Origin: DAOTVC01 sp034437215
Lineage (GTDB): Bacteria; Chloroflexota; Anaerolineae; B4-G1; SLSP01
Length of the DNA stretch: 63,566 nt
Assembly: GCA_034437215.1 (NCBI GenBank)
Contig: DAOTVC010000068.1
Location: forward strand, 1 to 63,566
Reading direction: 5' to 3'
A program made the position numbers and the translations under genes. The notes under the pieces were generated by a model. It saw nothing but the letters and a program-made list of their open reading frames with translations, was not told the DNA's origin and ran no database searches. Below, piece by piece: positions 22,811 through 30,878 of this stretch. Each line of letters opens with the position of its first letter. The stretch's first letter is position 1.

Positions 22811-25250
22811 GGAGGTCATCCACGTAGTAGATGGTGACCCCCTCGTTTGTGTATACGACGGGAAAGAGCGCTGCGAACTTGGCGAGAGACTCCTGAGGAT
22901 AGCGGTTCCGCTCCACCGGGCCGACGTAGACGTAGCGCACGCCGTAGCGGTCGAGGAGGGCGCGGGTCACCTCGGGGTCGGAGCTGAGGAAGAGAGTCTC
23001 GATGTCGGCTTCCCGGCGGGCCTGCTCGTCGTAGGTGCCCCGCCACTGCCGCTCGTGTCCAGCCCATCCCAGAACGGTGGGTAATCCCGTAAAAGCCGAG
23101 ACGCGCCCCTCGTAGACGTAGGCTCGGTGCTGGTCGCCCGGCGTCTCCAGGATGACGGGACGGCCCGCGACGTTCGCGTTTAGCCAGGTGATGGCCGCCC
23201 AGTCCTCGGGGTGGCGCTCTGCCAGCCAGGCGGCGCCGTCCAACGTCCCGCCATCGCCGTAGAAGCCCCGGTTCTGTGCCGCGCGGGCAGGGACGGCGTA
23301 GAGGGTGTAGAGGAGCCCCGCCGCCAGGGGCAGGAAGGCGATGACGTAGAGGGCGGTGCGCCAGACCGAGCGCTCTGCAGCCAGCACCTCGCTCTCCCGG
23401 ACCAGCCACCAGGCCCCCGCCAGGCTCCAGAGGACCCAGGCCTGGAAGTAGAATTTGAAGATGGTGTTCATGCGGGTGCTGAAGACGTCCTGCAGGAAGA
23501 AGAACTCGGGCACGAGGGTCAGCCCCAGCCCCAGGAGGGCCAGGAGGGCGGGGAAGGTGAGCTCCCGAGAGGGGAGCGCGCCCTGGCTGCGCAGCAAGGC
23601 GAGGATGAGGGCCGCGACCCCGAGGGTGAGCAGGAGCGCCGTCCAGGGGTTCAGCAGGCGCTGGAAGAGCGACGCGCGGACCGCCTCGAACTCCACCTGG
23701 GTTCCGAAGAGCGGTTCCCCTTGACGGAGGGCCTCGATGTAGGGCGCCCCCACGATCAGCCCCAGGAGCAGCACCAGGGCCGTGAGGACGACCACGGACC
23801 CTACACTCCACCCCACGATGGCGGTCCAGCGCACCCGCGCGTTGTGGGCGACGGTGAGGACGATGGCCGTGATGGGGATGAGGAAGGGCAGGAACATGAC
23901 GGCGAACTGCCCGGGGTGGGTGGCGTTGAAGACGTTGGGCAGGATGCCGCCCGCCTGGGAGCGCAGCCCGATCCAGAAGGGGAGGTAGAGGAGCACGCTG
24001 CAGAGCCCCAGGGCGACGGCGTCGGGCAGGGTCTGGAGCAGGGCCTCGTAGAAGTCACTTCCTCCGTCGTGGTCGATGGCCGTCCAGCGCAGGAGCAGGA
24101 GGACGGCGACGACGAGGGCCCAGTAGATGGGGAAGTCCCAGGTGTTGAGGAAGCCCAGGGCGCCGAGGACGGCGGCGTAGGGCAGCCAGGGCGCGAAGCG
24201 CGCCACCCAGGGGCGCCAGGCGCGGAGGGTGAGGCGCGGCAGGGGCAGCCGCTTGCGGCGCTGCCAGAGGTTGAGGGCCAGGACCACGGCGAGGAGGACG
24301 AAGGGCAGGGCCAGGAGGTGGGGGTGCATGTCGCCGAGGATGAAGCTGAAGGCCGGGAACTCGTCGATGACCTCCTGGGAGACGGGGTTCTGAAGGGTGC
24401 TGTGAGGGGCGTGGTCGTGGAGGGTGCGCGAGGCCTGCCACCAGTCAAAATTCTCAGGCTTGAGCCACCGGAAGGGCGGTTCGGGGGTCGTGTTGATGCC
24501 CCGGATGTCCAGCCAGCGCCAGAAGGCGCCGGGCAGGAGACCGCGCGCGTGCAGGATCTCCAGCAGGCCCTCCCCGTTGCCGACGACGAGGAGCAGGAAG
24601 GGGGCCAGGAGGGCCCCTCCCGGGCGTCGTCCGTCGAGCAGGTCGTGGACGATGCCGTAGGCGGCGCAGGCGGCGAGGGCGAACCAGGCGGCGTTCCCCA
24701 GGGTGAAGGCCACGGTGGGGGCGACGTTGGAGACCCGGGTGAGGAGTCCCAGGAGCAGGTAGCCCAGGTAGTAGTAGGAGATGGCGAAGCCGGAGAGCCA
24801 GGGGTCGTGAGGCGGCATGGCCGGGGCGCGGAGGACGCCGTTGAGGAAGGCGATCTCCATCCACTTTTCGCCCCCCGCCGTCACGATCTGGGGCTGTCCG
24901 GCGCGCACCGTGGCCCAGACGACGAGGGCCACGAGGAAGAGCCCCTCGGTCAGGAGGACGAAGGTGCGCTGCTCCTGCCACCAGGCGGGGATCTCCGCCC
25001 AACGGCGGCGCATGGCCCAGAGCCCCAGGGCGAAGAGGAGCCCCGCGGCGGCGAGGGTCGCGCCTCGCGTGTTGTTCCAGAGGTGGAGGATCCCGCCCCA
25101 CCAGAAGAGCACGCCGGTGACGAGCAGGCCCAGGGCCTTGGCGGCGGCGTAGCCACGCGAAGGGAGGTGGCGCAGCCACGCAAAGGCCAGGGGCAGCCCC
25201 GCGAGCGCGAAGAGCTGCAAGGTCAGGTAAAAGGAAAGTATGTCGATCAT
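22806..25250 (-). CDS. DUF2298 (Chlor_Arch_YYY) giant membrane protein
   Basis: 814 aa with about 15 membrane helices. The diagnostic GFAISYYYLGYLL (about residue 150) is the triple-Tyr motif that names the Chlor_Arch_YYY domain, and LGDMHPHLLALP (about 300) is also typical. The C-terminal 130 residues are a soluble extracytoplasmic domain rich in His/Trp. The family is thought to act as membrane glycosyltransferase-like enzymes, but I know of no biochemical proof. The last codons read CCT-TAA, of which the stop lies in the adjoining repeat element. Neighbouring GT39-like protein is its usual partner. Confidence 0.88.
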   Translation of the reverse strand: MIDILSFYLTLQLFALAGLPLAFAWLRHLPSRGYAAAKALGLLVTGVLFWWGGILHLWNNTRGATLAAAGLLFALGLWAMRRRWAEIPAWWQEQRTFVLLTEGLFLVALVVWATVRAGQPQIVTAGGEKWMEIAFLNGVLRAPAMPPHDPWLSGFAISYYYLGYLLLGLLTRVSNVAPTVAFTLGNAAWFALAACAAYGIVHDLLDGRRPGGALLAPFLLLVVGNGEGLLEILHARGLLPGAFWRWLDIRGINTTPEPPFRWLKPENFDWWQASRTLHDHAPHSTLQNPVSQEVIDEFPAFSFILGDMHPHLLALPFVLLAVVLALNLWQRRKRLPLPRLTLRAWRPWVARFAPWLPYAAVLGALGFLNTWDFPIYWALVVAVLLLLRWTAIDHDGGSDFYEALLQTLPDAVALGLCSVLLYLPFWIGLRSQAGGILPNVFNATHPGQFAVMFLPFLIPITAIVLTVAHNARVRWTAIVGWSVGSVVVLTALVLLLGLIVGAPYIEALRQGEPLFGTQVEFEAVRASLFQRLLNPWTALLLTLGVAALILALLRSQGALPSRELTFPALLALLGLGLTLVPEFFFLQDVFSTRMNTIFKFYFQAWVLWSLAGAWWLVRESEVLAAERSVWRTALYVIAFLPLAAGLLYTLYAVPARAAQNRGFYGDGGTLDGAAWLAERHPEDWAAITWLNANVAGRPVILETPGDQHRAYVYEGRVSAFTGLPTVLGWAGHERQWRGTYDEQARREADIETLFLSSDPEVTRALLDRYGVRYVYVGPVERNRYPQESLAKFAALFPVVYTNEGVTIYYVDDLP

Positions 25251-25311
25251 GCCGGGTTCAATTCTACCACAAAGAGGGAAGTGCGGGAGTCGGCTCTGCC
25301 GTAGAAATTGC

Positions 25312-25995
25312 TTACGGACCGGTGGTGATGTGGGGCTCGATGCTGCTGAAGATCCCCGGACCGATGCCGCTGACGTTCTGGATCTCCTCGATGCTCTGGA
25401 AGGGTCCGTGCGCCTCCCGGTAGGCCACGATCTCCTGCGCCTTGGCGGGGCCGATGCGGGGCAGACTCTCCAGCTGGGTGGCCGTCGCCGTGTTGATGTT
25501 GATCTTGCCCGTCTCGGCGGGACGCGGGGTGACGCCGGAGCCCTCCGGTGCCGGCGGCGATCCGCGGGCGGGGACGATGACGTGCTCGTTATCGTTCAGG
25601 GGCGCCGCGAGGTTGATGGCGTCGAGGTCGGCGGCGTCGCTGGCGCCGCCGGCGGCTGCCACTGCGTCTCTCACCAGGCTGCCCGGTGGCAGGGTGACGA
25701 CGTCGGGGGCCTCGACGGCCCCACTGACGTAGACCTGGAGGGGGCGCAGTGTGGGGGTGGGGCGGGGCGTCCCCTCAGCGGGCTGTGGGGCGCAGTAGAG
25801 GGCGGGGTTGGAGGGCGGCTCCAGGGTGTTCGGAGCGTACCCACCCTCTCCTCGCAGCGTCCCGATGGCGAAGCCGATGAGCAGGGCCACCAGCACGCCG
25901 GCGAGCAGGTAGATACGAAACTCCCTCCGCGCCTCTGCCCGGAGCTCCTCCTCAGACGGCGGGACGTCGACGAAGGGCGCGTTCTCCAAAGACAT
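25312..25995 (-). CDS. comEA: ComEA-type DNA-binding competence protein
   Basis: 227 aa. An N-terminal membrane helix (about 27-46) is followed by a Pro/Thr linker, an SLBB-type domain (LQVYVSGAVEAPDVVTLPPG, about 85-150) and a C-terminal helix-hairpin-helix pair (ININTATATQLESLPRIG ... FQSIEEIQNVSGIG). This is the order of Gram-positive-type ComEA, which binds incoming double-stranded DNA outside the membrane and passes it to ComEC. ComEC is encoded at 53175-55511, about 27 kb away and not in the same operon, which is unusual. It has its own gene space with no close upstream partner. Confidence 0.92.
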   Translation of the reverse strand: MSLENAPFVDVPPSEEELRAEARREFRIYLLAGVLVALLIGFAIGTLRGEGGYAPNTLEPPSNPALYCAPQPAEGTPRPTPTLRPLQVYVSGAVEAPDVVTLPPGSLVRDAVAAAGGASDAADLDAINLAAPLNDNEHVIVPARGSPPAPEGSGVTPRPAETGKININTATATQLESLPRIGPAKAQEIVAYREAHGPFQSIEEIQNVSGIGPGIFSSIEPHITTGP

Positions 25996-26134
25996 GCCAC
26001 CTCCACTGCTCCGGCCTCGCAGTGAGTGCGGCGACGAGGGCTGCCGGACACCTGATCTATCAGAACTACAACCGTTCGACGAGGTGTTGCAAGGTAGCCG
26101 CGTTTTGAGTTGGAGAGTCGGCTTGCCGGTCAGG

Positions 26135-27202
26135 CTAAGCCTGAGCCAGCTCTTCTTCCTCCTGTGGCGGCTCCGCCCGCTCTTTGCCGAAGAGGCGGCG
26201 GGGAGCCAGTTTGCGCATCCCGCGGTAGAAGCGACGCAGGTCGGGCGGGCGGAGCGCGCGTCCCGCCTCGAAGTAGTGACGGGCCGCCTGCCCGATGGCC
26301 CAGGTGCCTATCGCCGAGATGATACCGGAGACGATCCAGCCGGGACCCGGAACGAGTTTTGCCAGCTGAGAGCCCAGGTAACGCGAGAGAAGCCCGCCCG
26401 CCATGGTCGACAGCAGCTCCCGGGCGTGAGAGGCGCTCATCGATTCTCCGTAGGCGGAGGCGATGCGGAGCACCATCCGCGTCTGGGCGGCGAGGAGGAT
26501 GGGGATGTCGAGCCCGGGCACCGGCTGCAGGGAAACCAGCCCGCTGAACCAGGCGGTCTGGCGGACGATGCGGTTGACGATCTGAGCGCGGACGGCGGGC
26601 AGCTCCCGGGCCATGGCGACGGCGAGGCCCGGCTGGACGCGCAGGATGGCCGGGATGAGGTGGTTGGCGATGCCCTTCCCCGTCTGAGCCGAGATGGGGA
26701 TGGGGCGCAGCCCCAGCAGCTCCTCGGCGTTCTCCAGAACCCAGTTGAGATCCTTCTGCACCAGGTCGGTCTTGTTGAGGGCGACGACGATGGGGCGGTT
26801 GAGAGCCTGCAGCTCAGTGAAGAGGTCGCGATCGCTCTGCCGCACCCCGGCGGCGGCGTCCAACAGGAGGAGGATGACGTCGGCGTTGCGGGCCGCCTCG
26901 CGGGCGGTCGCCGCGCGGTCGATGCCCCAGACCTCCCCGAAGCCGGGCGTGTCGATGAGGTGAAAGGGGCCGACGGGGTGCTCGACGAGCCCGCGGGTCG
27001 TGCCCGGGACGGCGCTGGCGGCGGAGAGTTTGCGACCGTGGAGGCGGTTGAAGAGGGTGGACTTACCGCTGTTGACGGGGCCGACGATGGCGAGGCGCGA
27101 GCGACTCTCCTGCTCGACCTCCGACTCCAGCGTGTGCCAATCCAGCCCGCGGAGCACGGCCTGCAGATCCTTCATCTGTGAGGGCAGGGACAGGAGACCC
27201 AT
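26135..27202 (-). CDS. Era/EngA-like GTPase with C-terminal DUF697-like membrane domain
   Basis: 355 aa. G1 GPVNSGKST (about 41-49), G3 DTPGFGEV, G4 NKTDL and G5 ISAQTG are all visible, giving a complete small-GTPase domain to about residue 180. The C-terminal half has amphipathic and Gly-rich hydrophobic segments (GPGWIVSGIISAIGTWAIG) like DUF697 proteins, suggesting peripheral membrane association. Ends in a basic, then acidic tail. Cellular role unknown; related GTPases act in envelope or stress functions. Confidence 0.87.
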   Translation of the reverse strand: MGLLSLPSQMKDLQAVLRGLDWHTLESEVEQESRSRLAIVGPVNSGKSTLFNRLHGRKLSAASAVPGTTRGLVEHPVGPFHLIDTPGFGEVWGIDRAATAREAARNADVILLLLDAAAGVRQSDRDLFTELQALNRPIVVALNKTDLVQKDLNWVLENAEELLGLRPIPISAQTGKGIANHLIPAILRVQPGLAVAMARELPAVRAQIVNRIVRQTAWFSGLVSLQPVPGLDIPILLAAQTRMVLRIASAYGESMSASHARELLSTMAGGLLSRYLGSQLAKLVPGPGWIVSGIISAIGTWAIGQAARHYFEAGRALRPPDLRRFYRGMRKLAPRRLFGKERAEPPQEEEELAQA

Positions 27203-27260
27203 TCCGCGCCTTTCTCCTAAGCAGTAAGCCGCGAACAGCCGTAGAGCGTGCTACCGACCC

Positions 27261-27650
27261 CTAGTAATTCAGTTCCGAGAGAATGCCCAGTCCCACGAGG
27301 CCCACGACCCCGAGCACGACGAGGAGCAGAGCCAGGGCCGCAAAGGCCACGTTGATCCAGCCCATGATGATGCCCGCCTGGGCCAGGCCCTCACCCCCGA
27401 GGGTGCCGCCGCTGGCGGCGATCTCTGCCTGGGCCTGCCGTCCGAGGAGCAGGCCGACGACCCCCCCGATGCCAAAGAGGGGGAGGGAGCAGGGCATGAA
27501 GGCGCAGAGAAAACTCAGTCCCAGAACCAGACCGGCGATGGAGGAGATCATGCTGATAATGGCTTTGCTGCTCGACGGCGGCGCCGGCTGGTACTGGGGC
27601 ACCTCGTTGTAATAGGACTCCTGTGATGAGTAATCGTTGTAGTTCGACAT
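27261..27650 (-). CDS. DUF4190-type two-helix membrane protein
   Basis: 129 aa. A Tyr/Gln/Pro-rich N-terminus (YNDYSSQESYYNEVPQYQP) precedes two membrane regions: about 30-65 (ISMISSIAGLVLGLSFLC ...) and about 95-122. Between them lies LGRQAQAEIAASGGTLGGEGLAQAG, a variant of the DUF4190 signature in which G-x-A and G-L-A-x-A-G recur. Such proteins are common and uncharacterised. The upstream region holds a repeat element. Confidence 0.85.
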   Translation of the reverse strand: MSNYNDYSSQESYYNEVPQYQPAPPSSSKAIISMISSIAGLVLGLSFLCAFMPCSLPLFGIGGVVGLLLGRQAQAEIAASGGTLGGEGLAQAGIIMGWINVAFAALALLLVVLGVVGLVGLGILSELNY

Positions 27651-27720
27651 CGCTCGGCTCCTTATGCTTGATTGCAGTTGTGGATATCTGGAGTGTACTG
27701 CAAAAGAGGCGGGTGCGCAA

Positions 27721-27880
27721 CTCAGTGCTCGTAAAAGAATAACTTCCCGCGCGATTGCTAGGTGCCCTATTCAAGGGTACTGACGCCATTGAAACCGGCG
27801 AGCCTCAAACGCCTGTGGCACGCTCCTGCCCTACGACCTAAATGATGCCTTCGGGAAGTTATTTCTTGACAGACCCTAAG
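27721..27880. mobile_element. 160-bp terminal-inverted-repeat element
   Basis: Left end CTCAGTGCTCGTAAAAGAAT followed by AACTTCCCG. The right end, read inward, is CTTAGGGTCTGTCAAGAAAT followed by AACTTCCCG. The interior carries GAGCCTCAAACG, shared with the copies at 22653 and 52060. The right terminus contains the TAG stop of the gene ending at 27876. Non-coding. Confidence 0.75.
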
Positions 27881-28436
27881 CCTCGCCTGCGATTTCGGCG
27901 CGCAGCGCCTCCAGGAAGGCCCGCATGAAGCGCTGCCTCTTCTCCGCCAGGTGACGACCTGCGGGAGTTTGGAAGTCGATCCGGGTTTCCAGCAACCGGG
28001 ACAGGAGTTGGAGCGTCTCCTCCACGGACTGCCCGCGGGTGCCGCCGGCGGTGAAGGAGTCCGCGATGGCCCAGGCCCCCAGCCTCTCCAGGGAGTCGGC
28101 GTCGTGGACGAGCTTCTCCTCCACGCTCTGGGGATTCTTGAGGTGGCGCTGCAGGGCGACGAAGATCTCCTCGATCTCCTCCTCGTCCCACTCCAGCCAG
28201 AGGAGGAAGGCGCGGATGGCCTGCCGGAAGCGTGCGTCGGCCTGGAGTCTGCCGTCGAGACCGTGAAAGCAGGCCAGGAAGTAGAGGCGGTGGCGTTGGG
28301 GTGCGGGTAGCCCCTGGGACAGGAATTTCAGCTGTGCCAGGATGCGCTCGATGTGTCCGAAGTTGTGGGGCGCGTCCTTGTGGAGGTAGTGGGGACGGGC
28401 AAACTGCTTGTAGAGCTCCAGATTTTCCTTGTCCAT
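27876..28436 (-). CDS. HD-superfamily-like protein with altered metal site
   Basis: 186 aa, all-helical. PHNFGHIERIL (about 22-32) and LVHDADSLERLG (about 108-119) resemble the first His and the final Asp regions of HD phosphohydrolases, but the central His-Asp doublet is replaced by ACFHGLDG, so the canonical HD pair is absent. Start ATG 28436 is preceded by GGAGGTCGCC. The stop is GCT-TAG, with TAG inside the neighbouring repeat element. It may be a divergent phosphohydrolase or an inactive member. Confidence 0.65.
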   Translation of the reverse strand: MDKENLELYKQFARPHYLHKDAPHNFGHIERILAQLKFLSQGLPAPQRHRLYFLACFHGLDGRLQADARFRQAIRAFLLWLEWDEEEIEEIFVALQRHLKNPQSVEEKLVHDADSLERLGAWAIADSFTAGGTRGQSVEETLQLLSRLLETRIDFQTPAGRHLAEKRQRFMRAFLEALRAEIAGEA

Positions 28437-28460
28437 GGCGACCTCCGTGGCTGCGGTTCG

Positions 28461-28913
28461 CTACCCCTTCTCGTCGAGAAAGAGCAGCTCCGCTTGCAAG
28501 GTATGACCTCGAATGTGCAACCAAGCGATCGATGTGGGGAGATGGAAGCGGCGAGGGCCGGCGCTGCCGGGGTTGAGGTAGAGCACACCGCCGCGCTCCT
28601 CGATCTCGGGACGGTGGGAGTGCCCGCTGATCACAGCGCTAAAGCCCGCTGTGACCGGATCGAGATCGAGAGCCTGCAGCTCGTGGATGACGTAGAGCAG
28701 CACCTCGCCGACCTCCACCACCTCCGTCCGCGGGAGAGCCGCGGCCCACTCACCCCGGTCCACGTTGCCCCGCACGGCGAAGACGGGCGCCAGGGCAGCC
28801 AGCGCTTCCAGGACACCGGGTTGGCCCACATCCCCGGCGTGGACGATGAGCTCGCTGCCCGCCAGGGCTTCCAGGGCCTCCGGGCGCACCCAGCCGTGGG
28901 TGTCGGCAATCAC
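28461..28913 (-). CDS. Metallophosphoesterase (YfcE/MJ0936-like)
   Basis: 150 aa. The dimetal site is complete: ADTHG, HAGDVG, GNVD (GNxD form), HELQ in place of the usual GH-H/D, and SGHSHRPEI. Family members hydrolyse phosphodiesters such as 2',3'-cyclic nucleotides. Start uncertain: the GTG at 28913 has no Shine-Dalgarno and would lose the first strand. An ATG at about 28936 with AGGAGA upstream is out of frame by one base, so a true frameshift or sequencing error near the 5' end is possible. Lies 24 nt before the HD-like gene. Confidence 0.75.
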   Translation of the reverse strand: MIADTHGWVRPEALEALAGSELIVHAGDVGQPGVLEALAALAPVFAVRGNVDRGEWAAALPRTEVVEVGEVLLYVIHELQALDLDPVTAGFSAVISGHSHRPEIEERGGVLYLNPGSAGPRRFHLPTSIAWLHIRGHTLQAELLFLDEKG

Positions 28914-28969
28914 GCCGACGAGGTGGGTGGATGCGCTAGCATTCTCCTGCGTGGTTGACGGAGTTATCT

Positions 28970-28997
28970 TTGTCCCCCCTGCATCCGAGGCTATAAT
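28970..28997 (+). promoter_or_regulatory. Promoter of the beta-helix surface protein gene
   Basis: TTGTCC (28970-28975), 16-nt spacer, TATAAT (28992-28997). About 100 nt of leader precede the ATG at 29105, which has GGCGAGGAGG upstream. Confidence 0.55.
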
Positions 28998-29104
28998 GCC
29001 TCACGTACTTTTCCGGTTTGCTTCTCGACGTAGATCATAACCCACTATGCCGATTTGCCAACCGCGGGAGAGGACGCAGTTTAGCTTAGGCGAGGAGGTT
29101 AATC

Positions 29105-30820
29105 ATGTTGAGTGTTCTTAAGAAGTTGGGGGTCGTCTTTCTGCTGCTGGGCTGCGCGCTGCCCCTCTCGCTGTCGACGAGGGCCGCAGCACCGTCCTTC
29201 GGGAGCGGGCTGGACGTCTGCCCTGCGCCACAGCCCGTCGTCCTCTCTAATCCGACGACGGTAACAGAGTGCACCCAGGAGGGGCTGCAGACGGCCCTGG
29301 ACTCGGGCGGTCAGATCGACTTCGACTGCGGGACCCAGCCCGTCACCATCACCGTCAGCTCCACCCTGGTGATCAATCCCGCCGTCGATACGGTGCTCGA
29401 CGGCGGCGGGCTGGTGACCCTGGACGGGCAGGGCACGACCCGGATCATGAGCAAGGGCTGGCATGACCCCAATCTGGGCGCCATCAACGTCACGCTGCAG
29501 AACCTGCGTTTCGTCAACGGCAAGGCCCCGGCGGCGGACAAGACGAGCGGGCACTCGGGGGGAGCCGTCCTCTCGGGTCACCCCGGAACGCGCTTGCACA
29601 TCATCAACTGCACCTTCGAGGACAACAGCACGACGGAGATCCACACCGCCGACAACCAGGGAGGGGCCATCTTCTCCCACAACTCCTACGAGACGGTCAT
29701 CGCCGGTTCCCTCTTCAAGAACAACGAGGCGGGCAACGGCGGCGCCTTCGGCGGCATCGCCACCGGGCTGATCGTCGTCAACAGCCGCTTCGAGGGCAAC
29801 GGCGCCGTCGACGACAGCGAGGGCGGGATCGTCAAGGGGCACGGCGGGGCCATCCACCTCGACGGGGTGACCAACAGCTACAACCCCAGCTCCAACCGCC
29901 GGGTCTACGTCTGCGGCAGCGAGTTCGTGGACAACACCGCCGTGCGGGGCGGGGGCGCCCTCAAGGTGACGGTCTCCGACAACCAGGGCACCCGCGCCAT
30001 CTACCGGGACTCCAGCTTCATCAACAACCGGCTGGTGAGCGTGCCGCCGGCGGAAGGGCACGGGGGCGCCATCTACCACATCGAGGACGACTACGCCGCT
30101 GCCGGAGGGAACGAGTACAACTTCGAGGTCAGCGGCTCCACCTTTGCCGACAACTACGCCTACAAGCAGGGAGGGGCGGTCTGGGTTTCGGTGCACGGGA
30201 GGGGCCGGATCGCCAACTCCACCTTCACGGGCAACGAGGCCTCCGTGGCGGGGACGAACCGTGTGGGACAGGGGGGGGCTCTCGTAGTGAACAAGGGCCT
30301 CCTCGACATCGTCAACAGCACCTTCGCCTCCAACTTCGCCACCTTCCAGGGGGGCGCCATCTTCGCCGGGGGGGCCAGTTCGGAGAAGGTGATCACCCTC
30401 GCCAACTCCATCTTCTACCGCAACGACCTGGACGAGACCCACACCAATCCCGTGACCACCGAGTGGCAGGGCTATCACACGAACCGCTCCTTGGAGAACG
30501 GGGGCGGCAACCTCCAGTACCCGCGCACCAAGGAGCCCGACTTCGACAACGAAGTCAACAACCTCATCACCTCGCCGACCTCGGCGATCCTCTTCGCCGA
30601 CCCGCTCCTCAACGCCCTGACGGACAACGGGGGTCACAATCAGACGATGGCTCTGCAGCCGGGCAGCCCCGCCATCGACGCCGGGAACGAGAGCGCCTGC
30701 ACGGCGTTGGATCAGCGGGACTACACCCGGGTCGGAACGTGTGACATCGGGGCCTACGAGTACGGGGGCGCGCCCTTCACGCCCACGGACTTCGTCTACC
30801 TGCCCCTCGTGTTGCGGTAG
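29105..30820 (+). CDS. Secreted right-handed beta-helix protein with choice-of-anchor and YLPLVLR tail
   Basis: 571 aa. Signal peptide about 1-28 (VFLLLGCALPLSLSTRAAA). Residues about 80-480 form a parallel beta helix with recurring GGAI/GGAV-F/L-S turns and S-x-F-x-x-N-x-A phrases, as in polymorphic outer-membrane or pectate-lyase-like proteins. Then comes a choice-of-anchor-Q-like module (MALQPGSPAIDAG ... RVGTCDIGAYEY), and the protein ends in VYLPLVLR. I recall this C-terminal motif on many Chloroflexota exported proteins. The target of the helix (glycan, surface or adhesion) is unknown. Followed by a strong terminator. Confidence 0.85.
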   Translation: MLSVLKKLGVVFLLLGCALPLSLSTRAAAPSFGSGLDVCPAPQPVVLSNPTTVTECTQEGLQTALDSGGQIDFDCGTQPVTITVSSTLVINPAVDTVLDGGGLVTLDGQGTTRIMSKGWHDPNLGAINVTLQNLRFVNGKAPAADKTSGHSGGAVLSGHPGTRLHIINCTFEDNSTTEIHTADNQGGAIFSHNSYETVIAGSLFKNNEAGNGGAFGGIATGLIVVNSRFEGNGAVDDSEGGIVKGHGGAIHLDGVTNSYNPSSNRRVYVCGSEFVDNTAVRGGGALKVTVSDNQGTRAIYRDSSFINNRLVSVPPAEGHGGAIYHIEDDYAAAGGNEYNFEVSGSTFADNYAYKQGGAVWVSVHGRGRIANSTFTGNEASVAGTNRVGQGGALVVNKGLLDIVNSTFASNFATFQGGAIFAGGASSEKVITLANSIFYRNDLDETHTNPVTTEWQGYHTNRSLENGGGNLQYPRTKEPDFDNEVNNLITSPTSAILFADPLLNALTDNGGHNQTMALQPGSPAIDAGNESACTALDQRDYTRVGTCDIGAYEYGGAPFTPTDFVYLPLVLR

Positions 30821-30831
30821 GGTAGCTGTCA

Positions 30832-30864
30832 AAAACCCCCGGAGCCCACCGCTCCGGGGGTTTT
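30832..30864. terminator. Strong bidirectional terminator
   Basis: Perfect 14-bp stem AAAACCCCCGGAGC (30832-30845) and GCTCCGGGGGTTTT (30851-30864) with a 5-nt loop. It provides a U tract for both strands and separates the convergent beta-helix and ftsK genes. Confidence 0.92.
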
Positions 30865-30878
30865 GCTTGGGCGTATGC

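Noticed and set aside
23211..25304. Very long plus-strand open frame (697 codons) antisense to the DUF2298 gene
   Set aside because: Composition is Gly/Glu/Asp/Arg-rich nonsense typical of antisense frames in GC-rich genes; the minus-strand membrane protein has family motifs.
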